A stretch of 64,000 bases of DNA from Talinum fruticosum (GCA_021018815.1 JAITYX010000131.1:737001-801000); one strand, 5' to 3'; positions 35,559 to 47,537 are shown, counted from the stretch's first letter. Made by a program: numbers and translations. The notes: generated from the letters alone by a model not told the origin.

Positions 35559-37172
35559 ATAGACTATCAGCTTTGGTAGCAATGCTCCATACAAGTTTTG
35601 TCACTACAGTAGTATTGCATACTAGATAGTCCTTCACTTATCTCCCTCCCCTTTAGGTAAACATATGGTCTTCCAAGCAATATGTGTAGGTTTCTTATAA
35701 TCATCGGTCTTAGCCCACAAGCAATCTTTATAGATTCTCTAAACTTGCTCAATCACAACCTTAAGGAGAAAATTTGACTCTAATATGCAGATATGCTAAG
35801 AAGAATAGAAGAAATAAGTGGAACCTTAGCAGCATAGGTGAGCTTTTTGATTGGCCAAGCCCCTAATCTTGTTGTCATTTTGTCCACAAGGAATCGACAT
35901 TCTTTCTTGTTAAGTCTTTTAGGTTTGGTAGCTACACCAAGATATTTGAATGGTAAAGATCCCTTTTGAAATCCAATTATTCCAGTTCCTCTAATACCCT
36001 TATAACTACCAATTATGACTTAACAGGGTTAGCTTCAAGATTTGAGTTATAGGAGAAGTAATGAAAAGCCACAGTTAAAGCCTACACACAAGTACAATAA
36101 ACTTTGTTGAACAAAAGAAGACCATCAACAAATTTTAAATTGCACAATTTCAGTTTACTACAACTTGGATGGAATTCAAAATGCTCTTGTTGGCTATCAA
36201 TCTTTAAAGTTCTTATAAGTTATTCCAATACAACCATAGAGAGAAAAGGAGACATAGGGTCACCCCTGCCTAAAGCCTCTTTTACAGTCAAAATATCGAA
36301 AGCACTCATTGTTAGTTTTCGAGAAGCTTGTTGAGGTTAGACAATTTATAACCTTCTTGACAAAGGGCCTTAGAAATCCGTATCCATGCATAATCCTCCT
36401 TCAAAAATCCCAATCTTATAATATCATAGATTTTTTTGAGGTCAATCTTCATTATGCATCTAGGTAATACATTTTTACCTAATCCTCACATGCCATGGTA
36501 TTGTGCAGAATAGATCTTCCCTAAACAAAAGCTCATTAAGATTGATAAACTAAAAATGCAGTTATTCTCATTTTGTCACTCAAACAATTTAGTAAGGCAT
36601 TTCTATATGGCATTGCAGTAAGCTTTTGGCCTTAAATCCACAGGGGAGGTAGGGTTTGGAACTTGGGCATCGTTGCTAAAGCAGTGGCACTCATCTATTT
36701 AAGCATTTTTCTGGAAAAGAAGCTCTTGACAGCAAAGGGACCTTCTCTCCAATTATATGCCAAGTACTCTTATACAATTGATAAAAAGCCATCGGGCCCT
36801 GGACTCTCATCACTCCCAATATCAAACATAGCTCCCAATACAGGTGCAATGAGACCCTATCTTTCCTCAACACTTAGACAAGACCCTTACAATATAACTT
36901 CATAAGAAAGTTAGTATCCAAGACCTTCAACTCCAAAACACCGAGAGAAGTGATCCACCAAAATATCTCCAGCTTCCCTTTGATGATAAGTGACATCACC
37001 TTCCTCATTGTACATAGTTTTCATAGCTATGTTATAGGTTCTTTATTTCATACTCGTTAAAGAAAAAAAGTTGAGAACTAATCCACTTCTTTCAACCATC
37101 ACTCCTTAGATTTCTATTTAAAGAACTCTTTCTCAACTTTAAGCATCATATTATAGTGCTTCAGTACTCCAA
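35559..37172 (-). pseudogene. LINE-A, 5' remaining part (reverse transcriptase)
   Basis: Minus-strand blocks in order: LKVEKEFF near 37130, SPGPDGFLS near 36800, GRSILHNTMAC near 36500, RGDPMSPFLSM near 36260, KLCNLKFVDGLLLFN near 36120, KGSLPFKYLGV-like and LVDKMTTRLGAWPIKKL near 35850, and CLWAKTDDYKKPTHIAWKTI near 35690. The block ends at the insertion point with WSIATKADSL. The catalytic FADD box reads FVDG: the second Asp is Gly, so the copy is inactive apart from its stops. The endonuclease and ORF1 are missing above 37172, where the foldback MITE begins; no LINE sequence resumes beyond 56240. Confidence 0.88.
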
Positions 37173-37463
37173 ATAAAGTGGGTATATTTTATATTTTTAC
37201 CCAAAGGATTTTTAGATTAAAATAAACCGTACTTTGGGGGTATAAGACGTTTATGTACCACACTATAAAGTTGGCTTATCATGCACCGTACTTTCAGGGT
37301 AATTTTCTTTCTAAACTGCCACCAATTTAAGGGATGACAATTCGGTTGTTTATGATATATCAAGTTAAGAAAAGGGGAAGAATAGCTGATTTATTGGGGT
37401 AGTACAATAATTCCTCTTTTCTTAGCATTACAGGTCATAAAACAATTGAGTTGTCATCCTTAA
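37173..37463 (+). mobile_element. foldback MITE, part left of the CACTA-A insertion
   Basis: The sequence is a long imperfect inverted repeat. The left arm (37173 to about 37390) contains ACTGCCACCAATTTAAGGG, and its reverse complement recurs in the right arm, which is split between about 37400-37463 and 56093-56240. The centre (about 37391-37400) is a short loop. The arms give an internal alignment that shows exactly where CACTA-A entered (after CATCCTTAA). Confidence 0.8.
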
Positions 37464-37700
37464 CACTACTACAAATATGACTTTTTATTACACTTGATTT
37501 ACAATGGTTAAAAGAAAAAACCGTCATAAAAAATGAGGCAGTGACATTTTTTTAAATAAGCGGTCTTTTTATTACATCGATGACTATAGTTCTTTCACTA
37601 AATCATAGTCATAGGTCAACCCGTCAATTTATGACTACAGCTTCGTGAAAGAACCATAGTCATAAATGCTATTTTATAAGGGTCTTTCAATAGAATTGTA
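37464..37700 (+). repeat. CACTA-A left subterminal repeats
   Basis: Direct and inverted words ATGACTATAGTTC, AATCATAGTCATAGG, TATGACTACAGC and AACCATAGTCATAAA occur in about 150 bases. In CACTA elements such repeats bind the element-encoded TNPA-like protein. Confidence 0.7.
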
Positions 37701-38880
37701 ATGAAATGTATGTCTAGACACCTAAAAGTGAGAACTACTAACTGCTCGCTGGTCACGCAGCTTCACAATCTGCTCTCTATGCTCACTCTTACTCTCCCTC
37801 TCCAATTGCTCTCGTCCACTACCTCAGATGTAGATATGCTTGCTCTCATCGTTGTTGCGGGCAAGCTCTCCTTGCTGTCATTGACCCCGCTCTCGCTCTC
37901 GTCTCTCGTTGTCGTTATGGCTGCTTCTCCCTCTTGCCTCCGGCTCACTCTCGCCATTGTCGTTGTTCTTTTGGTATGAATCTCTCTCCTCTCTTATTTT
38001 GCGTTTTAAATTATTTAAAAAATAGGGTAGTTGAATGTTGAATATATTTGTGATACTTATTTGAATGCCGAGAATGTGGGTAATGTTTGAGATTGTTCAA
38101 ATGTTGAATCGTTTATTGAGAATATGGGTAACATTTGTTTAGTTTGTTAAGTTGAAAATTCGTGAAATATTTTAAATTTTTAGAAATGGGTTTAGGAGTT
38201 TAGGATTTAATTAATATAGGGAAATAGATTGATAGTTAGGATGATAAATCGAAAAGTGTATCCAAATTTATTTTGGGTTTAGAGAAATAGAAAGATATAG
38301 GGTTATCTCCAAAAATTTGTCATAAAGATAATTTGTATCCAAATTTGTTTATTTTGATTAGGTGATAATGGGGTGGACTCATTTATCCAATTATCAAAAC
38401 TTGTATCCAAATTTGTTTAGGTTTTAGAGAAATAGAAATATTTATGGTTAAGGGTTTGGGGAAATGAAAAAAATTTGTGGTTTAGGGTTTAAAGATCAAA
38501 AGGGAGAAAATTTAACCACTAATATATATATATATATATAAACACCCCTCTTACATACTGAATAGAGGGAAAAAGGCTATATATATATATTTTGAAAAAG
38601 AGAAATTTAATCACTACAAAAATAAGAACTTATAACGATTTCCGGATATATGGCTATCCCCAAAAACTTGTCATAAAGATAAATTTGTTATGAAATTTGT
38701 TTATTTTGATGAGGTGATGTTAGGGTGGACTAATTTATCCAATTATGAAAATTTTCGGTTTCCTTTTTGGTTGCAAGTTTATTGTATTGTACATGATCGT
38801 AAACTTGAGTACATGATTTTTATGAGGTTTATGTAATGTATAAGACAACAATGAATATGAATAGAATGTTGAGGTCATCA
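37701..38880 (+). other. CACTA-A 5' non-coding region with internal direct repeat
   Basis: A CT-rich block (37780-37990) gives a 92-codon low-complexity frame that is not judged a gene; it may be the old leader and first exon. A segment of about 100 bases at 38302-38400 (TTGTCATAAAGATAATTTG, GGGTGGACTCATTTATCC) is repeated at 38651-38750 with about 12 changes. An (AT)n run lies at 38522-38540. Confidence 0.6.
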
Positions 38881-39079
38881 TTTAATTTGTTTTAGTAACC
38901 CAAGACATAACAAGAACCATTAGTTCTCATGACCCTTGCTCTCTTTAACAATGAGGTCGGGTTCATAAGGCTAAACATGGAGTGTATGTACAACGTGGGT
39001 CAGTCCATGAAGAATGGAAAGAAGGGTACAAATAGAAACAAAGGTGACAAATAATAGGGAATTATTACTAGTTTTTTCA

Positions 39080-39128
39080 TTCATAATGCATACCGTTGAG
39101 AGAAATTTACATTGAGAGCTATGATATT
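39080..39128 (+). pseudogene. CACTA-A TNP2 transposase, segment 1
   Basis: The frame just before the solo LTR reads EKFTLRAMI and continues after it at 40483 as FTTINEFLVYRNLSGYTIKG. Together these are the F.LRA.L.WTINDFPAYG.LSGW.TKG block of En/Spm TNP2 transposases (Transposase_21 family). The residues before this block are missing or eroded. Confidence 0.8.
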
Positions 39129-40477
39129 TGTTCATCGCAGTTTCTACGGCTCACAAATGACAGTGACCTCGAGTGAGTATTTGAGGGTGTCGAACCACAG
39201 GGAGTAGGGTTTCAAATATTAGAGCCTAATTCGAGAGGTTCAAGCTAGGCCGAATCAAAGATGTGGGAAAAATTAAGTAATGAAAAGTAAATTAAAGTTA
39301 AAAAGGTAGGCATGAGTGAAAACTCAAATTTGAAAGCATAAATTGGGTGTACCTAAACCTAATACATGACTAACTAGCCATCAAAGGGCTAATCACAACA
39401 TAATCCAACTAAACTACCCACTAAACATGAGAAAATTTAAGGTAAAGTCTAAATTAGCAACATAGCAAATAAGCATGGAGAGGAAAGAGAAAACTAAACT
39501 AACTTGCATAAATCAAACAAATGAAAATAAATCAACAACAAAATACCAAACATTTAAACAAAACATTAACTAAACTAACATTAATCTAACAAAATGAATA
39601 AGAATAAAGTAAGAAATAAAGAGAGAGAGAAGAAGAAAGCTTAGCCATATAAACTCCAAAGCTCCATGGTTTACAATCTTCAACCCAAATCTTCACTAAT
39701 ATAATCTAATTAATCTCCCTAATTGAGTTTTACTTTGGCTAACTATAAATTTAATCTAACTCCTAAACCCTAAGCAAGGGGTTCTGTTCAAGAGGCCTCC
39801 CCCAAAATGTCGCCAAAAACCGGTTTAAATAGCCTAAAAATAGTCAAAATGAGTCCTAGGGCCTTGACACGGTCGTGCCAAGTGGCATGGGCATGATCGT
39901 GCCAAGTGGCATGGGCATGATCGTGCCAAGTCTCTGGCTGAAAAACAAAAAATTGCCCAAAATATGGCCACCACGGCCTCTCCCACGGCCATGGGTCAGA
40001 ACTTGGGCGTTGCCGCAAGCTGTACCATGGCCTGTGGGCAGGTCGTGGGGCCTCCAAATGGCCTTTTCTTGCTTTGACTTTCGTTGGGCGGCACTGGGAC
40101 TAGTCCGAGGTGATCTTGGCGGCTCGTGATTGCTCCGAAGGGTCCTTTGAGAGGTTCTTCTTAGGGCCCGGAATGCCACAAATACTTGAACTTTGAGTGT
40201 GGTGATTCTGAAACTTTATTTCGAACTTTCGAAACTCTTGCGTAACGTTCACATGGGCTTGCAGATGGTCCAACATGGCTACACAAATTGAATATGGATC
40301 TTTGAAGCTTGATTTTCCGAAATCATCATCATTTTCGCTCTATTCTTCGCAAGTTGTTGGGTTTGGCTTATTTCCTACAAAAGTAAATAAAATAAGTAAA
40401 AATCATAAAATTATATTATTTACAAGTCAAAAGCATGTGTTAAAAGGCATATAATATACATAATTTACGCCCAAACA
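39129..40477 (-). mobile_element. solo LTR inside the CACTA-A transposase gene, 1349 bp, TSD ATATT
   Basis: Perfect 5-bp direct repeats ATATT lie at 39124-39128 and 40478-40482. On the minus strand the LTR starts TGTTTGGGCGTAAATTATG and ends in AACA (plus-strand TGTTCATCGC). Its first 130 bases resemble in layout the LTR of the retrotransposon at 42178 (TGTT start, TTTTTACTTATTTTATTTAC-like stretch), suggesting a related gag-only or Athila-like family. It carries a 24-bp tandem repeat at 39870-39930. No internal domain remains. Confidence 0.88.
39870..39930 (+). repeat. 24-bp tandem repeat in the solo LTR
   Basis: About two and a half copies of GATCGTGCCAAGTGGCATGG plus GCAT. Each unit has the near-palindrome TGCCAAGTGGCA. 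Confidence 0.8.
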
Positions 40478-42177
40478 ATATTCACCACAATCAATGAATT
40501 CCTCGTATATAGAAACTTGTCCGGATACACCATCAAAGGCTATAAAACATGCACCATTTATGCAGAGGGTACTTGCTCTTATCAACTTAAGCACGGAAAA
40601 AGATGACATATCTTGGACACCAAAAGTTTCTTTCCTTTTCCCATCAATGTCGTAAGAAAAGAGAAGGCTTTTAGTGCGAGATGAATTCTGCTCTAACTCC
40701 ATTAACAGGACATCAAATATATGAACAAGTGAAGGATCTTGATGTGGAGTTTGGCAAGTCATACCGATGTCAATCCGAAAACGATGTGTGGAAAAAGATA
40801 TCAATATTTTTTGATCTTCCATATTGGAAAGAGTTGTATGTGAGACATAGTCTTGATGTGAAGCATATAGAGAAAAATATATGTGAAAATCTCATTAGCA
40901 CTCTTTTGAACATACCAGGGAAGACCAAGAACGGAGAGAAAGCAAGACTCGATTTGTGTGAAATGGGAATATGGGAGGAATTAGCACCACAACTAAAGGG
41001 GAAGAGAACATATTTGCCTCCGACCTCTTAAACATTAAGTAAAAGGGAAAAACAACGTTTGTTTGAGACCTTGAAGAAACTCGGATTGCCACAGGGATAT
41101 TCTTCAAACATCGAGTAAACTCATGTCGATGTCCGATTATAGACTAATCAGTCATAAATCTCACGATTGTCATGCTTTGATGCAAAAATTCTGCAGGGTG
41201 CTATCCGAGCTGTGATGCCCAAACATGTCGGATAGTCGATTTCAATGCCAAATGTAGAAAAGTCGTTGATCCGGACAAATTGGATGATCTTCGGTGTGGC
41301 GTGATCATTACATTGTGCTAACTTGAGATGTACTTCCCACCTTCTTTTTTGATATCATGGTGCACCTAGTTGTCCATTTGGTGAGAGAAGTGTGATTCTA
41401 TAGCCTGGTTTTTTACCGATGGATGTAACCGTTTGAACAATTTATGAAAATTCTCAAAGAGTGTGTTAGAAATCGGTACCAACCGAAAAGGTGCGCTGTT
41501 GAGGATGCACAAGCTGAGGAATGTGTTGAGTTCCGTAGCGAATACTACCCCTAAATGGAAGTTGTTGATATTCTAAAACATCGATTTATGGGGAAGATCG
41601 CTGGCGTAAGAAACTGGGGCTGACAGTTCTAACAATAAGTCGGGATATGAGGGATCAAGCACATCTTTATGTTCTTCAAAATAGCAACAAAGTGCAATCA
41701 TTTATTGATGAGCACAAATCTCTCATATGGAGACAAGATCGAGGAAAAATTGAGACGTGAGTACCGACCCAACATAATCGTACATTTTTCAACCGGTTCG
41801 AGAGATAGAGTCATCACTAGCCAATTGGATGTTGTTTCTTACCCCGGGTATGACATCAATGGATACTCTTTCTACACAAAGATTCAGGACAATAGGAGCA
41901 CCCCGCAAAATAGTGGGGTTATATTAGAGGCTCATGCACTTTATGTTTACAGCTCCAAAGAAAAACATCCCATTGTAACTAAAATGTCATATTACTGAGT
42001 CATTGAGGAGATATGGGAGCTAGACTATGTTGACTTCGTGATCTCGTTTTTCGAGTGCAAATAGGTTGACAATAATAATAGTGTATCGAGTTAATGAGAT
42101 GGGACTCACGATGGTCAATCTCACAAAAGAAGGGTCTAGAGGGCATCAACTTGTTATAGTATCCCAAGCAAGACAAG
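40478..42177 (+). pseudogene. CACTA-A TNP2 transposase, main segment
   Basis: TNP2-type transposases excise and reinsert CACTA elements. Blocks in order: NEFLVYRNLSGYTIKGYK near 40490; YLGHQKFLSFSHQCRKK near 40600; TPLTGHQIYEQVKDLDVEFG at about 40699-40758; IFFDLPYWKELYVRHSLDVK at about 40803-40862, then HIEKNICENLI; PGKTKNGEKARLDLCEMGIW and KRTYLPP to about 41025; LPQGYSSNIE near 41100; LEMYFPPSFFDIMVHLVVHL near 41325; and DVVSYPGYDINGYSFYTKIQ at 41830-41890 followed by the QNSGV motif. Stops and frameshifts occur in several places (for example 41028-41030 and 41997-41999). It ends at VSQARQ at the retrotransposon insertion point. Confidence 0.9.
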
Positions 42178-43310
42178 TGTTCGATCCAAATATTACGTTA
42201 TTTATACCCTTATTTACTTAGTTTTTGGGTTGTAAAATAACATATTTCGAGGATTTTTACTTAGTTTATTTACTTCGTGGGTAATAAGTTGAAATTAAGC
42301 TAATAGGAAAAAGTTTGAGGCAAAAAGGAAGCAAAACGAGGAAGATAATGGTGTGCACATGTAGTAGTACAGCCTTCCGCACAACTCGTATAGGGTCGCA
42401 CAGTACCAGTGTAGAACTTGCATGGCTGTGAGGCCTGACCAGAAACTTTTAGACTTACACAAGTACTCGGTGCAGAATTTGCACGACCGTGCAACAACCC
42501 AATTTCGCTTTTGCTCGATTTTACGAGCCACAAAAACATAATTTTGGCTCCGATTTTGCGGGGCTCGGTTTTAGGGATTTTAGAGACTTCCTGGAGTTCT
42601 TACTTAGCCAAAATAAAACCCCATTAGGGGAAGATTAGAGTAGAGTTTTGTACAAGATTTTGGATTCAAGCCTTCAATTAGAAATTTGTAATCGCAAGCG
42701 CACGACGCAGTTGTAGGTAGCCGACAAGTATGGATCGTGTCTATAGAGAGTTGTGTTTCAAATAACAAAGCTATATTAAACTTTCTATCTAAGAGAATCA
42801 TGAGAGATCGTATCTATAGAGAATTAAAAGGTGGAGCCAATTTACTAGTGTGGGTATACGGAATAATCGGGATTTTGACATGAAAATAGCCCAAATCCTA
42901 GCTAGGTCCATAGGTTGCTACTCTTGTAGTCTAATTGCGCTAACCCAGCGAAAGTAGGTGGTTAGAACAATTAGATTGGCTCATGACCCTCGAAAGTGTG
43001 GCTTGAGTGACCTTTGATGGTGTAACCGACAACTTTTAAATGCTTGCATAGACTTGGTTAGGTTTAGCCTTGTCTTGATTAGTTAGTTTATTAAATGGTA
43101 AAATCACAACCCGAGCATTCTTTTATTGCTTTCTAGGATTATATTAGTCATCATATCTCTCATCTCTCTTGATTCTCTTAGATAGAAAGTTTAATATAGG
43201 TTTGTTATTTGAAACACAACTCTCTATAGACACGATCCATACTTGTCGACCTAGCTACAACCGTGCCTTGCGCTTGCGATTACAAATTTAAGACTTAATT
43301 CTTCCTAACA
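42178..43310 (+). repeat. LTR1 (5' LTR) with an internal inverted duplication
   Basis: This is 1133 bases, against about 1400 for LTR2 once the nested elements are removed. Bases 42686-42812 are a near-identical reverse complement of 43164-43290, which is the normal LTR 3' part (TCTTAGATAGAAAGTTTAAT, GACACGATCCATACTTGTCG). The inverted piece replaces the roughly 410 bases that LTR2 has at about 53412-53828. All other parts align between the LTRs. Confidence 0.88.
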
Positions 43311-43315
43311 AGTTT

Positions 43316-43333
43316 TTGGCGCCGTGGCTGGGA
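43316..43333 (+). other. primer-binding site (TGGCGCCG type)
   Basis: TGGCGCCGTGGCTGGGAA a few bases after LTR1 resembles the TGGCGCCGTTGCCGGGGA site of Athila/Tat-related plant elements, usually assigned to tRNA-Asp. Confidence 0.8.
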
Positions 43334-43524
43334 AGTTGTTTCATTTCAATATTGGAGCTTACTTGAGCATTCTAGACTAGTCAATTTAATTGAAAAATCT
43401 AAAAAATAATTGAAAAATAAAAAAATTAAAACATGTCTACTTACCATTATCCGCAGTATGGCATGAATTGTTTTATCTATACTTTGATTGACTTAATGCA
43501 CGTCTTGCTCTTTTTGAGAAATAT

Positions 43525-44508
43525 TTGGATAAATGGAAAGTATTAAATGTTGTCTATGAGGGTGTGAATAGTGAAACCCGTGCTCTTTTAGAGCATTGGG
43601 ATTTTTGTGCGAAAAGTGTTGATGAAGTTTGGGAATTGAGTGAATGGATTGCTTGGGATACTTGTGAATTTAAAAAGACTTATACTAATTCTAGATTTTC
43701 ATGCTGCGAACCTTGTGAGTATCATGCTAGATCTTACATCCAATCCCCTTGTATTCTCGATCCTACCCCTCTTTTGTGTAAAAAGTATAACTCTTTTGAT
43801 CATGATACTAGTTCTCGTCCTTATTATGATATTTCTTCGATGAATGTTATGTGAATTGTTATAAAATGATAAGGGTTATGGATGAACAAAATGAGAAACT
43901 TGCATGTCTTACTAAGATTAGGGAGTTTGACTCATCGCATGAAACCGAGTTTAGTTTTAGTTTTGCTAAAATTGAGGCATTTTTCTATGATGATGATGAT
44001 GAGTCTTCATTTCCTTTAGAGTCCGGACTAGAGGAAAAAATTGACCCTCCCTTAACTACATTACCCATTGTTTCTTTATCCTTACCTAGCAAACATAAGG
44101 ACAACATTGAGGTTGCCTTTGATGTTGATAGTAGTTTAGTTTGTGAGAATGATTTATATCATGAGTCGAAGAAGCTTTAGTTAAGGTGTTTGATTAGGAG
44201 ACTACTTTAGGGGAGTCATGTGAGGTGATTGTGATCGAGACATCGCCTATTAATCTTGATGTTGATGATCATGTGTCCCCGGGCCATTTACTTTGATCCC
44301 TTCTTCCCCTGTTTGTTCACCATCCTTCCCTTCCCCCAAGTATCATTTTTCCGAGCTCAGTACCTATTTGATTTATGATTTTATTTTAGATGTGAGCCAT
44401 GTGAATTACTCATCTAGCATGGTTGAAGGGAATGTGGTTGACAATATTGTGTCCCTAGGTACCTTGGAGGTTATAGTTCCTCATTCGACCCATTTCATGC
44501 TTACCTAG
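43525..44508 (+). pseudogene. gag-like protein of the LTR retrotransposon
   Basis: Three successive plus-strand frames (43525-43854, 43851-44180, 44293-44508) read as one broken protein. The first has TRALLEHWDFCAKSVDEVWE, a segment recurrent in plant gag-only retroelements. It also has LCKKYNSFDHDTSSRPYY, which fits a CCHC zinc knuckle (C..C....H....C) in which the second and last Cys are lost (Tyr and Arg). Part two is acidic with a DDDDES run. The 43525 ATG is the first in frame, but the true start may be upstream. Gag packages the element RNA; this copy looks inactive. Confidence 0.65.
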
Positions 44509-46740
44509 AGGACATGCCTAGAAAAATCATGTGGACTAGTTTCTTCGATCATTCTTTTGATTTTTCTAAGGCATCCGATAAATTTAAGAGGACATTGAAT
44601 ATCATTGATATAATTTTGTTTATGTTCTCTTACTTTCATTTGTGTAGTTGCATGATCACGTATTTGATAAACTTCTTAGAGCTTTGACAGCTTCTAAGTT
44701 GGAGCTTAGTATTGAGATGAAGAAGAGTGGCTGATGCTCCTCGGGCCTTCTTAGTACTATTTTAGGATGCATTAGTTTATGTGCACCCAACACCTAACCC
44801 GGTATACTCATTCCTTCTTTTTCTCTTTTTCTTATATTTTCTTTCTTTTTTTCTTTGTATTTCTATTTTCTATTTTTAGTTGTGGATATTTAAGGTTGTG
44901 TTATTCTTTTTGCTTTTAGTTGTGGATATTTAGAATTGTGCTTTTGTGGGGGTGATCATTTTGAGGATAAATTTTGGATGTTGTTGAGCCATGATTGCGA
45001 TCACCTACATATATATTCATGTTTTACTTTTGCTTTTGTTTTTAGTGGTAGTATTTTTGTATATAATTGAGTCCTTTTTGTTGGTGTGGTTTCTCTTGGC
45101 TCCCAATGAGGACATTGTGAGATCTAGGTGTGGAGGAGGAGAAACCATACTTCAATATTTTGAAAAAGAAAAAAAGAGAAAAAGTTTCAAAAAAATAGCA
45201 AAAATATTTTTTTAAAACAAAGTTACTTTTGGGGAGTTTGCGGCATTTTGATTAGCTTTGACCCCTTGTTACTTGGCTATTAGTTTATATATAGTATGAT
45301 GTACATAACAGACCAAAATGTGTCATTCTGTATTCTATTTGAATCCCGACATTTAATTTTTGAGTTATTTTGATTTTGGTAGAGAAACCTCGTGGAAATT
45401 TGATCTTTAAAGATTAATTCATCAATTTTAGTCTTATATCTCATTTTATGTGTGACTCTTCCTTAATGTATTTCCTCTAGAACTTGTTTGGTCTCTCTTT
45501 GAAACCATATTTGGCATATGTATTACGTAATATGATAGAGACATTCATTTGTTTCTAAAATACATGAGCTAAAAAGCTGCCCTACTATGTATGCCTTTTT
45601 TACTAACCCTTTGAGCTTTGACCCTTTTTTTTTGTTTTTTTTTTGGTTACACCTATATCTTCTTTACCATTGGTCTAAACACATTTTCCAATCCTATGGC
45701 AAGGTTAAGGAGCAACACTTCTTGAGATAGGTAGTTTTGGGTTGTATAAAAATGGTGTGTTGTTTATTTACGTGGTTCGGAAATTAGGATTTATATTAAT
45801 GAAAACTTAGATATATCCCCAGTGGTTAATAGACCCTTTGGAATTGAGTTGTTTTCATGATTCCTCATGCCAATAAGATTTGTTCAAAACAAAATGGAAA
45901 ACATGAAAAAGAGAAAAATCGAAAAAAAAGAATAAGTGATTGGCATGAGGAAAATTCAAAAAGTAAGTTATGCCATTTCTTAAGTTGTCTCGGGTGTGTT
46001 TGTGCTTAAAAAGGTGAAGCGGGAAATAAACTTTTAGTCATGTTTGGAAGTGTTTTTTCTCCTTAGTCATTAGGCCTTGGCTATTTAGCTCCACATTTTT
46101 CAAATTGATTTCCCTTCATACCTATGAATTTTAGCCCATTACAACCCTTAAAAAGTCTTCTTGATTGCATTTGCATTCTGCCTATATAGTGGTGGAGAAT
46201 TGAGAGTATGACCAAGCCTATGGTAGGGTGCACTATCGGAAATGAATTTTAAGTGAACCATATATTCTAAACACATTAGTGCGAGTATTTCTTTTATTGA
46301 AAAGTGAGATTCTACCGGTCTAACTTGCTCATTATTCACTGTTTGGGGTGAAAAATTGGTATGTGGATGTCATCCATGGAGGACCAAGTGTCTTGATCTG
46401 CACATTGTCTTTATATGCATTAATATCCAAAATACGAGGGTGATATGATTGATTAGAATGTGTATAATCTTTTTCCATTGTATATATTTTTATGAAAATT
46501 TTTGAAAAACCAAAAAGATTTTCTATTTTTTTCTTTCTCTTTTCTTTTTCTTTTTCAAGATTTTGTGGACATATCTTTTACAAACCCTCACGAGAGCTCA
46601 CTCGTTCACTTGGGCTATCAACGGGTTCAAAGGGCTTGTTACACGTGCTAAGTGCAATCGCGATTCCTGCGAAAAGTGAATTAGGTTTTATTTATTTTTG
46701 TTTTGCTCAAATACGAGCAAAAGTTAGGTTTGGGGGTATT
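44509..46740 (+). other. internal non-coding region of the LTR retrotransposon, ending in the polypurine tract
   Basis: T-rich, no pol domain on either strand. It includes GAGGACATTGTGAGATCTAG and GTGTGGAGGAGGAGAAACC at about 45108-45147, a type of phrase typical of Athila-like spacers. The tract GGTTTGGGGGTATT at about 46727-46740 directly precedes LTR2 and would prime plus-strand synthesis. Confidence 0.7.
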
Positions 46741-47537
46741 TGTTCAATCCAAATATTATGTTATTTATACCCTAATTTACTTAGTTTTTGGCTTATAAAA
46801 TAATATATTTTGAAGATTTTTACTTGGTTTATTTACTTTTGTAGGTAATAAGTTGAAATTGAGTTAATAGGAAAAAGTTTGAGCCAAAAAGGAAGCAAAA
46901 CGAGGAAGATAATGGTGTGCACGAGCGAGAGTGCGGTTTTGCACGATTAGTGCGGGGTTGCACAGTACCGAGTATAAAACTTGCACGGCTGTGCGGTAGG
47001 GGTGAGCACGAGTTAGTTCGGTTCGGTTAACCAGATTACTCGGCTCGGAAAAATGCGAACCGGAACCGGAACCATAACCGGATAAACCGGCTAATCGTAT
47101 ATCATTTAACCGGTTTTTCGGTTTGGTTCATCGGTTAACCGAAACCGATAACTAAAATTTTTTAATATTCTTTTATTAGTTTTTTGATAGAAAATTTTCT
47201 TTTATTATTACCATTTTTTCCAGTAAAGTTCAATTAAAAATTATACAAGTAAACTAAACATACATTTGGCCATAAAATTTTTTAAAAAAAAAACTTAAAG
47301 TTTAATTAGCGGATGAAAGTATAAGAGTATGATATGATTTGTTTACTATATAGTAACAAAGTTTGATGATTCCACTTCCATTCTAGCAAGCCCAAGCCTA
47401 AGATATGATTTCAGTAAGTGTAAGCCTAAGGCATAATTTAACGCATGATTCCAATAAGGTATGATTCCAAGTAAGACATGATTTGTAGTAGTATACTATG
47501 TGCAAACTTAAAGTATAATATGATTTCAGTAAGCAAT

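Noticed and set aside
40427..40822. 131-codon minus-strand frame
   Set aside because: It is antisense to clear TNP2 transposase sequence and crosses the solo LTR boundary at 40477.
47486..47494. GTAGTAGTA at 47486 and AGTAGTG at 55513 as alternative CACTA ends
   Set aside because: Neither is followed by a matching target duplication or adjacent subterminal repeats; the ends at 47538, 52851 and 56092 have both.
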